Origin: Tetrapyrgos nigripes | Taxonomy: Eukaryota > Basidiomycota > Agaricomycetes > Agaricales > Campanellaceae | Assembly: GCA_013368315.1 (NCBI GenBank) | Contig: JAACJM010000018.1 | Coordinates: 558,001 to 622,000 of the forward strand | DNA length: 64,000 bases | Direction: 5' to 3' | In this document: positions 53,702 to 64,000 of the stretch, piece after piece | Layout of the letters: the number at the start of each line of letters is the position of its first letter | Position numbering within the stretch: position 1 is the stretch's first letter | Program-made: the position numbers and the translations under genes | Notes under the pieces: model-generated | Seen by the model: the letters and a program-made list of their open reading frames with translations, nothing else | Database searches by the model: none | Told to the model about the DNA's origin: nothing

Positions 53702-55774
53702 CTATATTAGCTTTTCTTAAGATTCTTGTGAATTTTGTCATTGCAACTTAAGACAGCTCAAGTCTGTCTCAAGTCCTGTATTTACAGGTATATACACTAT
53801 AGAATACATTGGACACTACCTGGTATCCATCTCAAGATGGCTTAAGCTATCAAAAATGGTAAGACGGCTTGTGATATTGATAAAGTGAAGATGATACCAT
53901 CTTGAGACAGCTTAAGATATGCAAAAGGGAAGACAGATTTAGATGTGAAGATGAGAGCCATATTAAGATGGCTCAAGATATGGAGAAAGTGATGCTTGTA
54001 ATAGTCCACCCCACTCAAATCCAACTTAAGACGCCCATTAAGTCAGAACTAAAGAGTCCAGTCCAAATCCAGTCCATGTGCGAGACGTGAGATTTAAGGA
54101 ACTTCAGTAATTCCAGCCTTAACCTAAAGTCAGGGGTGGAGAAAAGGAGAAAGGGCAACGCACTGTTTAAGTCCAGGTGACCGGTCAAACATGGGAGTCT
54201 TTTCTGGCTGGATGCTCAACAACAAACTAACCCATAGTGTAGTTAGAGAAGAAGGTAACAGATAAAATAAAGTAAGACAAACCTCAGCCATAACCTTGCA
54301 ACATAGAGTGAGGATGCATCCACTCTATTTATCGCATGTTTGAGTGTTCATACTGGAGTAAAAGCATCGAAAAGGTGCCTATATTATGCGTAGTCATTTC
54401 ATTCCTGATATATGCCCATCAGAATGTCACCAGGGTGAGGAAAAAGGCAATGATGTACATGAGAAGGTTTCTGTAGTAACCACTGTGTCAGGTATTGGAA
54501 ATGGTGGGAAACCAGGGACCAGAAATAGGACTGAGAGGAGAGAGGAAAAGGTTCAAGACAGTGTGGGCTAGAAAGAGCGAGAATGAAGATGATGGCAAGG
54601 TTGATGGAGGTTGCAGTTAAGAGTCATTGTCAATTGTGACAAATCACAAAAAGACGCGTCAGGTCACGTTTGGTTTCATCACGCATGTTTGTTATTTTAG
54701 CAACTTCAACAAGAACAAGCACCACCACTATTGTCAGCCTTGCAGCAATGATGACGGCCATAACAACAACAACAGTGAGTACGCTCTTAGTATTCCGACT
54801 ATCTTGTCTCTATCATACCCTATGCTTTCCTTTTCACAACCTTTTTTCTGACCTCTCTCCGTCTATATATACTCATTTAAGTTAGCCACTCCCTGGTCAA
54901 AGAGAACTGTGATACGACTCTCGGTAGTTGTGGGACTACGACAACTGTAACAGAGATAGATGGGATGAACCTTCACCTTGCGATCATGACTGTGACCGTT
55001 GAGGAAGTGGCAAGGGGGTTGGTTATGTTGAAGTTTGGGTGTGATGTTTGGTGTTGATGCAGGAGAAAGGGGGTAAGGGTGGGGATGCAAGGAGTCAATG
55101 GCGATAGAACCAAGCCTGATGGAGAAGAGGAAACTGGTAGAAGGGAGCATAGTTAGAGGTGAGTTTTGTTTTTATCTCTAGTGAACTGTTCTTGGGGTTC
55201 TTGGCTTCTTGATCTTGCTGGCTGACTGGTTGACCAGTTACTGATGCACTCTCTTTTTCTTCTTTTTTTTTAGATTTCCAGTCATTGTCACAACAATGCC
55301 CAACCTGCATCCGTGCCCCTGCCTATATGTTCATCCGGATGTCATAGTACACCTGCCATGAGTGACAATTGTATCACTACCATTGCCTTCTTTTTCTTTC
55401 GTTGGTTCTTAATGGCTGTCTTAAGTCCAACTTGAGTCAAGGTTTCTTTAAATCTTGATCTGCCTTACTTTCATTATGTTTGAAACCATCTTAAGACAGC
55501 TCCCATCTTCACTAATTTTTACATCATAATTCATCTTCCTTTTCATATCTTAAGCCATCTTATGCTGGCTCTCATTGTCACTTTTTCAGGTCCCAAGCCA
55601 TCTTACCTTCTTCATATCTTAAGCCGTCTTAAGATGGCTGATCATCTTCACTTTAATAATATCTCAAGCCAATCTATAGCTTATATACTCGTAAATACAG
55701 GACCTGAGACAGACTTGAGCTGTCTTAAATCGCAGTGACAAAATTCGCAAATATCTTAAGAAAAGCTAATATAG
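53702..55774. mobile_element. 2.1-kb inverted-repeat element in the Plavaka gene
   Basis: The ends read CTATATTAGCTTTTCTTAAG, inverted, and match for about 90 bp (to AAGTCCTGTATTTAC). Inside both ends are several copies of AAGATGGCTTAAGATAT-type palindromic words, which can fold. No transposase is seen. A clean duplication was not found; 9-bp words TTGACGCCG (left) and TCGACGTCC (right) near the joints are only an imperfect match. Non-autonomous, superfamily unknown. Confidence 0.75.
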
Positions 55775-56600
55775 ATTCATCTCGACGTCCTTCATTTGTT
55801 CAAGAAGAAATCTGCGTAGCTGGGAAAGCTATTGATACATACAAACGCGATGTCATGGAGTGTATCAAAGCATTATATGGAAACCCCGAACATGCCCAAT
55901 ATCTTTTCTTTGCACCTGAGCGTCACTATGCTGACGCTGACACCACCCAGCGCTTGTATCATGATTTCCATACAGGAAAATGGTGGTGGGACACTCAGGT
56001 ATGATTTATTTTACCCATCAATCAGACGCTTGAGTGACAATCATTTTCCATTAGATTAAGGTTGAAGAGAAGACACCTGGTGCTACCATCATTCCCCTGA
56101 TCCTCTCAAGCGATAAAACGCAAGTAACGCTATTCCAAAACAAATCAGCATATCCCGTGTATCTTACAATAGGCAACCTACCCAAGGAAATACGACGAAA
56201 GCCCTCCCAGCAGGGTCAAATCCTTCTCGCATACTTTCCCACTGACTGCCTGGAACACATCAAAAACCAGGCTAGTCGCCGTCGTACCATCACCAATCTT
56301 TTTCACGCATGTATGAGGGCTGTATTGGCACCTTTGAAGAAGGCTGGGTCTGTCGGAATCAAAATGAAGAGTGGAGATGGTGTCTGGAGAAGGTGTCACC
56401 CGCTACTAGCTTCGTATGTTGGGGACTATCTGGAGCAGGTGCTGGTGACTTGTGCCTACTATGGAGATTGTTCATTGTGCGAGATAGAGAAGGATGAATT
56501 GGGTATCTATCTGTGTAACAAGTGCCCTCGGAATTTTCAGAAAGCTGTTGATGCTCTGAAGTCTTGTCATATGGCGGAGTGGGAAGATAACTGTCTGGAG
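55775..56600 (+). pseudogene. Plavaka transposase, central piece
   Basis: Continues RRPSFVQEEICVAGKAIDTY and YLFFAPERHYADADTTQRLY, then FHTGKWWWDTQ; an intron (about 55999-56054) follows. Next are TIIPLILSSDKTQVTLFQNK, YPVYLTIGNLPKEIRRKPSQ, LFHACMRAVLAPLKKAGSVG and HPLLASYVGDYLEQVLVTCA. The Cys-rich CSLCEIEKDELGIYLCNKC is also a Plavaka feature. It is cut at 56600 by the hAT element after D-N-C-L-E and continues at 60599 in the same frame. Confidence 0.9.
56593..56600 (+). repeat. 8-bp target-site duplication GTCTGGAG (left copy)
   Basis: Repeated exactly at 60591-60598. Eight bases is the hAT hallmark. Confidence 0.95.
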
Positions 56601-59600
56601 TAGTGATGTGCGGGCCTGGGCTTGGCCTGAAGCCCCGGGCTCAGGCCTGGTTTGGAAGGGCTCGGGCCTTGTATTATCCAGGCCTGAGCCCTAAGCCCAA
56701 GCCCAATGCGGGCCGGGCTGGGCTTAGGCCTGAGCCAGGGCTTTACTATGCTGAAATACTCAAATGTAACTCGTAGATAGTAACGCAAATAAAAATATTA
56801 AAAAAGACTCTAATTACACTATCACATCCTCCCATTCGTTGTCGTTGTCGTTGTCGTCTTCTGGCTGTCAGATATCAATATAAGTACTATCCCTCACTAA
56901 TTCCTGCTGCTCTTCGCATATTTCCACCTCATCAGCTATATCCTCTTCCTCCAGCCTGTACTCAGTTTTAGATGTTGCATGCTCTCGGAAAATCAAGTTG
57001 CGTTTGATTAAGCATTTCAAAAACTGCAATGCCTCCACCAGATCACTCTTGAGGCGGTTGCGGCACTTCAAAATCACTATGCCGCCACCTGAGAAAGCAC
57101 GCTCACTTGAAACCAATGATCCCATGATAGCAAGATAATCCCGCGCGAGTGAGCTCCATGTGGGATATGTTGATGTCCATGACTACAAAGAAAGTCAGCA
57201 GACAATGTAAGAACAAAAGGTAAAAAAGAAATTTACCCCCCACCACTTCACGATCGACATCCCTTCCGGCACCACATCTATTGTGCTCAAGTACAGATTG
57301 AACTCGCTGCGCCATGGCTCAATCTTGATGGGATTTCCAGCGGACTCACGGGTCTGAGTCATGGGTCCATGATCATCTTCATCATCTGAAACTTCACGTA
57401 GCAAAGTACTGTTTGATTTAGTGAGCTTGGCCCTTTGCAATGTATTGGCAGAGGCTATCTGATTGATATCCGCATAATGTGCCTCGAACTAATACAGAAA
57501 GCTCAGCATTAGCTGTGAAAGACTGTAACATAGTACTTACAATCTGTTCAGTAAAGACAACAGCTTTCTTATACTCCTCTTCGCTCCAGTTGGCTTTAAT
57601 GTATGCCATCTTCTGATTAGGATCAAGTACTAAAAAATATTCCATGCATGTAAGTACAAAAACTTAAATAGATAGAAAAAAGAATCAAGAAAAAGGCTCC
57701 AGAAAGACTCACCCATTGAGAACACATACACATCGGAATCTGATGTCTTGTTATAATAGCCTTCAAGTTTGTTGGCACCTGCTTGCATTGCTTGCGTAAA
57801 TTTGAAGTACTTTGGTTGTGGAGTTTTTCGAGCGCAGGGAGGGCATTATGGAGAGTGGGGTCATGCTCAGATGAAAAGGCTTGCTGAGCTTTATCCGCAG
57901 GCTAAAATAATAAGTAATATTAGTGAATAACTTCAGATTCATTTCTTCGAGACCGTAAAATTTGACCTACAGCAAGAAGGTCAATAAATGTATCAACTTC
58001 TATCCATTCCTGTTCAGAGAGAGATAGTGCATCAAGCTTGCGTCGTTTTGTGAGATCCTTCTCCTCCCGTGAGAGCTCGTAGATGAAAGTTTTGATGAAC
58101 TGTTCACAGGTCAATATCTTTCACTGTACAATAAGAATCCAATCTCACCGCTTTAAGTGCTTCTGCCCGATGAAGCATGGTGTACATTGAGGACCAGCAA
58201 ACCACCATGTCAAGTAGAAGCTGCAGAGCTTTGCCATTTGTACGAAGTTGCAGATCAAGGAATGCCTGCTTTCGCTTTGCAGATGAACGGACCTGGAAGG
58301 CATTAAGTGCTCAAAAGTATATTGAAAGCATAAAATAGTACCTTAACAACGATTGCTCTAACAAGTCCAAGTACGTCGCATTCCATGGCATCAAGATTGG
58401 GCTCGTGAGAAATTGGAGATTGGGGATCATAGTGGCTTGCTTTTGAGTGCGCTGAAATCAAGGCTTGTGTGGCGAGATTGATAATATGTGCAAGACATCT
58501 AAAGAAGCAGTTAGCAATCGACGTCGTTGTACTAGATAAATATTCAATTCATCACCGGATATGTCTGTTTACATGGTCCCATTTCTTCATACCTTGGCGG
58601 GAGTGATGGGAGTTTACCAAATATCCAAGGGTATGGAGCATGGTACCATTATTTGACGCATTGTCACAGGTGACCCAACCCAGCTAGATGTCTGTAAGCA
58701 GCGCTATCAATTATTCTAATCAGAAGATAAGACTTGCCTTATGTACAATCTTGAATCGGCGGAGAATTCTGAAAAGTGCACACCCTAATGCAATGCCATT
58801 GTGGGAAGAGCTCATCTGTGTGAACCCAAGCAGCGCCCCTTCAAGCTTCCACTCGCCACCAGACTTCTCCTCGATCCAGTGACCAGTTACAGCAAAATAC
58901 GCATCACCATTTCCCACCTGCCAGGCATCACAGGTAATTGAAATGGTACCTTTGACCGCATCTGACTGCAAATAGATGATTAAGGAAAGCCGACAATTTG
59001 ACATGGGTACTCACTAAAAGCCACTGACGAAGGGATGTGATATTCTTCTTGAACAAGTCAATGATCGCACGTTGGGTGGCTTTGCGACCGGGAATTTTGA
59101 CACCTTCTGTAGCGCGAGCAGCTATGTTGATCATGTTCTGAAATTTGGGATGGTGAATAGCATCTGCAGGCTTCGAAATTTTGCATTGTTATGTGCAAAA
59201 TGACAGTCATAAAAAGATCTTACAAACCTGATTAGTCTCTGCAAGCCACTCAATTGCTGCTTCAAGGAAGAGTGCATCGGAATAAGGAACAACAGTCTCT
59301 TTTGGAGGTAAAGACTGTACATGTCCATCCAAGGTGCTCTGTGTGTCTTCTTTTTCCTTGCGACGGGCTACAGTATCGGCTGGAAGCATTGAAAGGAAGT
59401 TATTCCCCGCTGCCCAGTTTCGATACCTCCCCTAAATCTCAACTTAATCAAAAGATCTTGATTGAACGAAAAAAGAAATACACACCCCATGATTACTTTG
59501 CATGTGCCGTCTACATGTCGTCACATCAGGTACAAGATCTTTCCTAGTGGAGTGTTTAAATTAAAGACACAATTGCATAGAGAATCAATACGGATGTGCT

Positions 59601-60590
59601 TACTTGCATATTCTGCATTTCTTCTTTACTTTTCCGCACACTGTAACCTTGTCAAAGAAATACTCAATATCACGGGTAGGCGAGAGCTTGGGTTCATCTT
59701 CCACTTCTGAGTCCGAAATCATGTCGAGATCAATGATGGCTGACTTGATGATGGTTGAATCAGCTGAATTCGTAGCTGGCGTAGTGGTGGCTGACACAGC
59801 GGCAGGCTTTGAACACTTCTCTGAAGTGTGTAAGAGTGATTTTGGTCAGTATATCAATGAGAAAATACAATCATGATCCAAAACAAATACGCACTTTTAG
59901 ACTGATGATTTTGATTTGCATTATCAGCCTTTCTCTTCGTTCCTTCAGCTTCGTTGCGGGCACGTTGATGATCAGAGAGCTCTATGTCACCAATATTATT
60001 TGGATCAGTGACTTTTGCTGCTGCCGTACGAGTGCGTTTTTCAGAAGTGGAATTACTCGGAGTCTGAGTCTCAGACATGAGGGAAATGGTGTACTGCTAC
60101 GTGGATTTCTTTCTAGTATTTATAGTACATCTCAATCGGAATACGCTGACCGATTCAAAAGGAGAAAGACCCAAGGAAAACTGCGGAATATATGCAGACA
60201 AACCATCAAACAGGTCTGAGCCTTGATAGTACCGATGCTACCATGTGGAGAGGCATGCTAGCAGACGCACAAGTCAGTAAGAGCTCATATAAACCCTGAA
60301 GAGAAGGAATGAACGTACAGGGAGGCCCATTGGACCATCGACAGCCATTTTTGACTGTCCGGTGGCGTCAAAGTACAAGAAGGAAACGGCGGACCATCAT
60401 AGAAAAATGCTGCGTTTAGGGGCTATCCCAATTTAGAAAAGCCTAGGGCCGGCCCGGGCTTCGGGCTTTCCAAATGTGCAAGCCAGGCCCTCAGGCCCTT
60501 CAAGCCCTGCATTGGGCTTGGGCTTGGGCTGGCTTTCAGGGCCTGGTTTAGGTCGGCTTGGGGCTTCAGGCCCGAGCCCGCACATCACTA
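56601..60590. mobile_element. Complete hAT DNA transposon
   Basis: The ends TAGTGATGTGCGGGC are inverted at 60576-60590 and flanked by the exact 8-bp duplication GTCTGGAG. Subterminal regions of about 150 bp at both ends are dense in GGGCTTGGGC and GGCCTGAGCCC words in both orientations, a pattern common in hAT elements. It carries one multi-exon transposase gene on the minus strand. Host frame is kept on removal. Confidence 0.96.
56868..60078 (-). CDS. hAT transposase (multi-exon)
   Basis: Starts at 60078 (MSETQTPSNSTSEKRTRTAA). A BED-type finger is split by introns: KKCRICKYAS, then CRRHMQSNHG. After RYRNWAAGNNFLSMLPAD comes PYSDALFLEAAIEWLAETNQ. The RNase H-fold core shows ITCDAWQVGNGDAYFAVTGH (first Asp), GWVTCDNASNNGTMLHTLGY (second Asp) and RCLAHIINLATQ. 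A long helical insertion follows. The C-terminal dimerisation region ends with SERAFSGGGIVILKCRNRLK and LVEALQFLKC, containing the expected Glu. At least eight exons are needed. No nonsense codon was found in the exons checked, and the element is whole, so this may be a recently active copy. Confidence 0.88.
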
Positions 60591-61380
60591 GTCTGGAGCA
60601 GAACATCAAGCCTGTCCAACATCCCTTCTGGGACGACCTTCCCTACTGCGACATTTTCCAGTCCATTACTCCGGATATACTCCACCAGATGTACCAGGGC
60701 CTGATGAAGCACCTCATCGGTTGGCTGACTGATGTCTGTGGTAAGGCGGAGATAGATGCCCGTGTGCGCCGTCTTCCAGCCAATCACAGTATCCGCATTT
60801 TCCATAAAGGGATTTCATCTCTTTCCCGTGTCTCTGGTACCAAGCATAAGCAGATGTGCTCATTCATCCTCAGTGTGATCACCGACATTCCTTCCCTGAG
60901 TACCACTCAATCAAACCAACTTTTGGCAGCAACTCGTGCCATGCTCGATTTCCTCTACCTTTCCAATTATCCCATTCACAGCCAGGAGTCACTGCAATCC
61001 CTGTCCAACTCACTCCAAACTTTCCACTCCTACAAGCAAATCTTCGTAGATCTGGGTATTCGAGACCAGTTTAACCTACCGAAACTCCATTTTCTTTCCC
61101 ATTACACCACTCGCATTGAACAATTCAGCACAACAGATAATTACAACACCGAGACCACCGAACGACTCCATATAGACTTCACTAAATCCGCATATTGAGC
61201 AACAAACCACAAAGATGAGTATCCACAAATGGCTCGCTGGTTAGAGCGGAGGGAAAAAGTCCTGGATCACTCTACATACATATCCTGGAGACTATCACCA
61301 GATTCAACTCCATCTTCCTTTGACACTGATGTCGAAATCAACTCTTCTTCTGGCAGACGCTATGATTTCCCAGGCTCATG
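60591..61380 (+). pseudogene. Plavaka transposase, C-terminal piece
   Basis: After the second GTCTGGAG the frame reads QNIKPVQHPFWDDLPYCDIF and ITPDILHQMYQGLMKHLIGW, the strongest Plavaka signature. RIFHKGISSLSRVSGTKHKQ, AMLDFLYLSNYPIHSQESLQ and NLPKLHFLSHYTTRIEQF with TTDNYNTETTERLHIDFTKS follow. TGA at 61197 precedes A-T-N-H-K-D-E-Y-P-Q-M in the same frame, where R-A-S/T-N is usual. The frame fades after 61380. Confidence 0.93.
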
Positions 61381-62097
61381 ACAAACACTATCAGACCTGA
61401 AGTTACGAGGCCTTTAGGCTGAGTTAACTTACGTCGACCTCCAAAATTTTTCCACGGGTTCAGTCTCCCACCCCTTTTTATCCGGTTACTACTGTCTAGA
61501 CTCGGCTGCATTCAAGTGCCACTAACGTCCATGACGTGCCAGTGCGTCAACTCGTCTACCTCTCAAAAGCTTCTATCCCTTTCATTTTTATTCCGCTCCT
61601 CTCAAGCATCCTTTCGCTCATCCTCTTTTACACGGTTGCATCTGAGATGTGATATCAAGTATGTAAACGACCAACGAGCACGGATTGCAATAAAGGAGAG
61701 CAGTCAGCCTGTCCAACACTGAGTAGCCTCACCGCAAATCCTACTCACTTGGCGGCCGTCAACATCTCCATACCGATCCGTGGTCTTATTCATCCCTCAT
61801 TATCCTCCCTCCCTCTGATGTATGTATCCATCTATCTACATACATCCGTGCTGCGTCGTCCTTCTTCATTCCAGCCTGTGTCACAGTATCAATACAAAAC
61901 TCGTTGTATTTTTAATAATCACCTGCGTATCCGTTTCTTCTCTATAGTCAATACACTTCTATATTTACTTCTTCTTCGAAGCTAGTCCTCAAGGGTCATA
62001 TGAGGATCCTCACAGGATACATTGATTGATGCGCTTTACGGCCGGGACCCACTTTCTTTCACCTTCACTGATCTTCACATAGTTTCAGACTTACAGC
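61381..62097. other. Degraded Plavaka tail or element remnant
   Basis: Short frames with many stops. Coding-like texture persists for a few hundred bases after the Plavaka C-terminus, but no motif could be placed. Confidence 0.4.
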
Positions 62098-63390
62098 TTG
62101 GCGCGATCACCTGTCCAGGCCAACTTCGAGGTGGTTTCCACTTATCCTTCACTTCGATACGTCCACTGCACATTGCGCAAACTCATGGACAAATATTTCA
62201 ATTTTGAGCAAGCAAGTAAGTCCTATCTTCGACATTTTTTATATATGCCCCTCAAGTTCCCCATTTTATGGCCAGGAGCTCTCCTCAACAATCTTCAGGC
62301 AGAACGAAATAATCTAGACCTTAAACAATCCAGGTCATTGACCGTTGACTCCGTATGTTCTTATATCACGCTCTTACCAAGACTTTGAACCTGATGTTTA
62401 ATAATTTTTATTGCTGTTCGCAGAACGGTGATGTACAAGTTCGCAGATATACAGAACCACATTCCTATCGTGTAACGAACCCAGTAGTTGTCGCGAATGA
62501 GAGTGGCCCATATGAAGAAACAATCTTCTGACTCCAAGGAGTTATCTATGAACAAGAACTACCTCCTGTTAGCTTGGTCAGGTACGCAATTCTGAATGTT
62601 CAGTGTTGCCTTTGTTGTCTCATAAAATTATCCAAGCGGAGCCTATGCACGTAAACAAGCCCCCTACCTCTGACAACATATTGGCATCCTAGGCTTGGGT
62701 CTCCCATACATGACTGCTTCTATTGATAAACTCCATCTCCTTTTTTCGAAATTCCAGCATGCTCTGACTGGCCACACTCTCAACCCCTGGATACCAGACA
62801 CCTCGTTCGGCTCTGGCCATGTTGGAGTTACTGCTAGTTGCCGATATTTTGCAGTTGGCTCAAATGCCTTGGGGAAGCAAAATGTGCCATTCCGAGATGG
62901 TGTTGATCCCGACGGAGTACTTCAGTCTTTGCTCAAGGATGGCGTGGCTCACACAGAAGAAAATGATGTGCTTTACATGAAGGCTTCAAAGCCTGGGAAG
63001 AAGTGGCGGTAAGTCCAGCGTTCTTTCTAAAAGTCTTCCCCCAATATGACGGCGCGTACCTAGCTATACAGACGTTCAACCGGGCGCTTTTACCGTTGGT
63101 GATATCGTCGAGATACAGTTCATTGTGATTGCAGTTCGACAACACAATGATGCATATAAGATGCTCATGATTCTAAAGTCCATTGTTTTGTTGAATGACA
63201 CTGTTTCCACTGTGCATATCTCTACTTGTCATCAATATTTATCCTCATTATCAGTTCTGTAGGCTGCAACAATTGCAAGAAACACTGCAATTTCTTCCCA
63301 AGCATCAACCACCACCACCACTGGTCTTCTGAAAAGGCTGAGATATGAAGACAGTTCCGACGACGATGATATTGTTGAAGAGCAGTGAGT
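62098..63390 (+). pseudogene. Agaricomycete hypothetical protein, multi-exon, one in-frame stop
   Basis: Exon-like blocks in order are FEQASKSYLRHFLYMPLKFP with LLNNLQAERNNLDL, then DVQVRRYTEPHSYRVTNPVV and SGPYEETIF. A TGA follows, then LQGVIYEQELPPVSLVR, YMTASIDKLHLLFSKFQHAL, FGSGHVGVTASCRYFAVGSN, DGVDPDGVLQSLLKDGVAHT and FTVGDIVEIQFIVIAVRQHN. The end is Ser/Thr-rich with LKRLRYEDSSDDDDIVEEQ. Proteins of this pattern are frequent in mushroom genomes, often as multicopy genes, but no function is known to me. The TGA follows a Phe where an Arg codon is plausible. Confidence 0.55.
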
Positions 63391-63760
63391 ACGGAGGGGA
63401 ATCGCTAATCTTAGACTGAATCATGACAAACACTAACCAACGTCTTACTTCGCCTTTCTTACCTCAGTATTTGAAGAATCCATAGCAACACACGGAGTAG
63501 AACTGATGTAGCTTCAAGTAGTACATAGATGATCTTTAATTATGAATGTAAATCCTTTTAAGCTGACCTGTGACTCCGACTAGGGCACTCAGCGTATCGG
63601 ATGCGGATCAGATGCTCTCCGTTCAGATGAGAGACTCAGAAGTCCCAATCCGCATCAGCAGATGGGTATCCGAGCCACTCTGAGCCACTGTCTAAAGCTT
63701 CGCATGTGTGCCTGAGAACAATGATGTGTCACTGAAGCTTGGAAGCCTCAAGTAATTTTG
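63391..63760. other. Intergenic region with a short inverted repeat, no gene seen
   Basis: Around 63598-63670, GGATGCGGATCAG and CTGATGCGGATTGG-type words (the latter as reverse complement) form an inverted pair. Nothing else was noted. Confidence 0.4.
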
Positions 63761-64000
63761 ATGCCGATTGACTACGCATTTCTGTCCCAAAAGGAACATG
63801 ATGCAGGCTGGAACCAATGGACGTAAGTTTCACGCGTTCCTCTCTGCTTACTCTACTTTGGTTCTGGGCCAGAAGTTATAACATCCGTTGGTTCTAGTAT
63901 GCATCAAGTTCTTTTTTGGGACAAAAAAAGTTACAGTTATTCTGGTACCGAGACTAGAATCTGCCAAGCTCAATGGACTGTATATGTGAGGGACATGCGA
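63761..64000 (+). CDS. Start of a gene of unknown function (partial, off window)
   Basis: Exon 1 (63761-63822) reads MPIDYAFLSQKEHDAGWNQW and ends before GTAAGT. A 75-bp intron with a CTAG acceptor leads to exon 2 from 63898: MHQVLFWDKKSYSYSGTETR, then a stretch with QWTVYVRDMR, open to the end of the window. The clean splice and open second exon make this the best candidate for a non-transposon gene here. The family cannot be judged from about 55 residues. Confidence 0.5.

Overview
The window reads as a transposon graveyard from a mushroom-forming basidiomycete (Agaricomycetes). The evidence is the mix of families: KDZ transposases with CxC-type cysteine clusters, a Plavaka transposase, chromodomain Ty3/gypsy and Ty1/copia elements, and genes split by introns of about 50-75 nt with GT/AG borders. 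The genus cannot be told from sequence alone. No database search was run; family names rest on motifs read by eye. Almost no ordinary host gene is visible. The best candidate is the start of a short-exon gene at 63761, which runs off the window.

Layout. 1-4311: Ty1/copia element A (minus), running off the left edge, with its 5' LTR at 3973-4311. 5195-5963: a decayed zinc-finger ORF cut by a gypsy LTR. 5964-8800: a gypsy deletion derivative (gypsy-2) that kept gag and chromodomain but lost pol. 8801-10445: nothing recognisable. 10446-52551: the 3' half of a second copia (B) whose reverse transcriptase is split by a 40-kb stack of insertions. 52815-61380: a Plavaka transposase gene split by a 2.1-kb inverted-repeat element and by a complete 4.0-kb hAT. 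62098-63390: a decayed agaricomycete hypothetical gene.

The stack is the centre of interest. It is nested five deep, and the first four junctions are marked by terminal repeats plus a target-site duplication (TSD). Copia B contains gypsy-1 (10759-50834, TSD CTCAC). Gypsy-1 contains a 3.9-kb foldback element (11439-15320) and, separately, a 30.9-kb DNA transposon (17742-48631, about 345-bp TIRs, TSD CTACCAC). That transposon contains a second, 13.0-kb DNA transposon (27365-40396, TSD GTAC), which contains a 279-bp MITE (32092-32370, TSD TCG). For copia B, the gypsy-1 polyprotein and the Spt5-like gene, removing the insert and one TSD copy brings the flanking codons back into one frame.

The 30.9-kb element carries a KDZ transposase gene (19019-21662), two paralogous small genes (21971-22708 and 23466-24154), an Spt5-like gene with three KOW-like segments (now split into 40401-41176 and 24416-27364), a cysteine-containing small gene (42382-42965) and a long charged protein gene (43234-47060). 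The nested 13.0-kb element carries its own CxC2-type KDZ transposase (35776-39642), a small gene with an RNase H1 N-terminal/viroplasmin-like domain (34728-35482), and three genes of unknown function. Each element has matched subterminal repeats near both ends, as expected of transposase-binding regions. The working inference is that both are large cargo-carrying KDZ transposons and that one landed in a cargo gene of the other.

Most retroelement ORFs are broken by nonsense codons that are overwhelmingly TGA where related proteins usually have Arg, which points to C-to-T decay of CGA codons. The same type of stop is found more sparsely in both KDZ genes.
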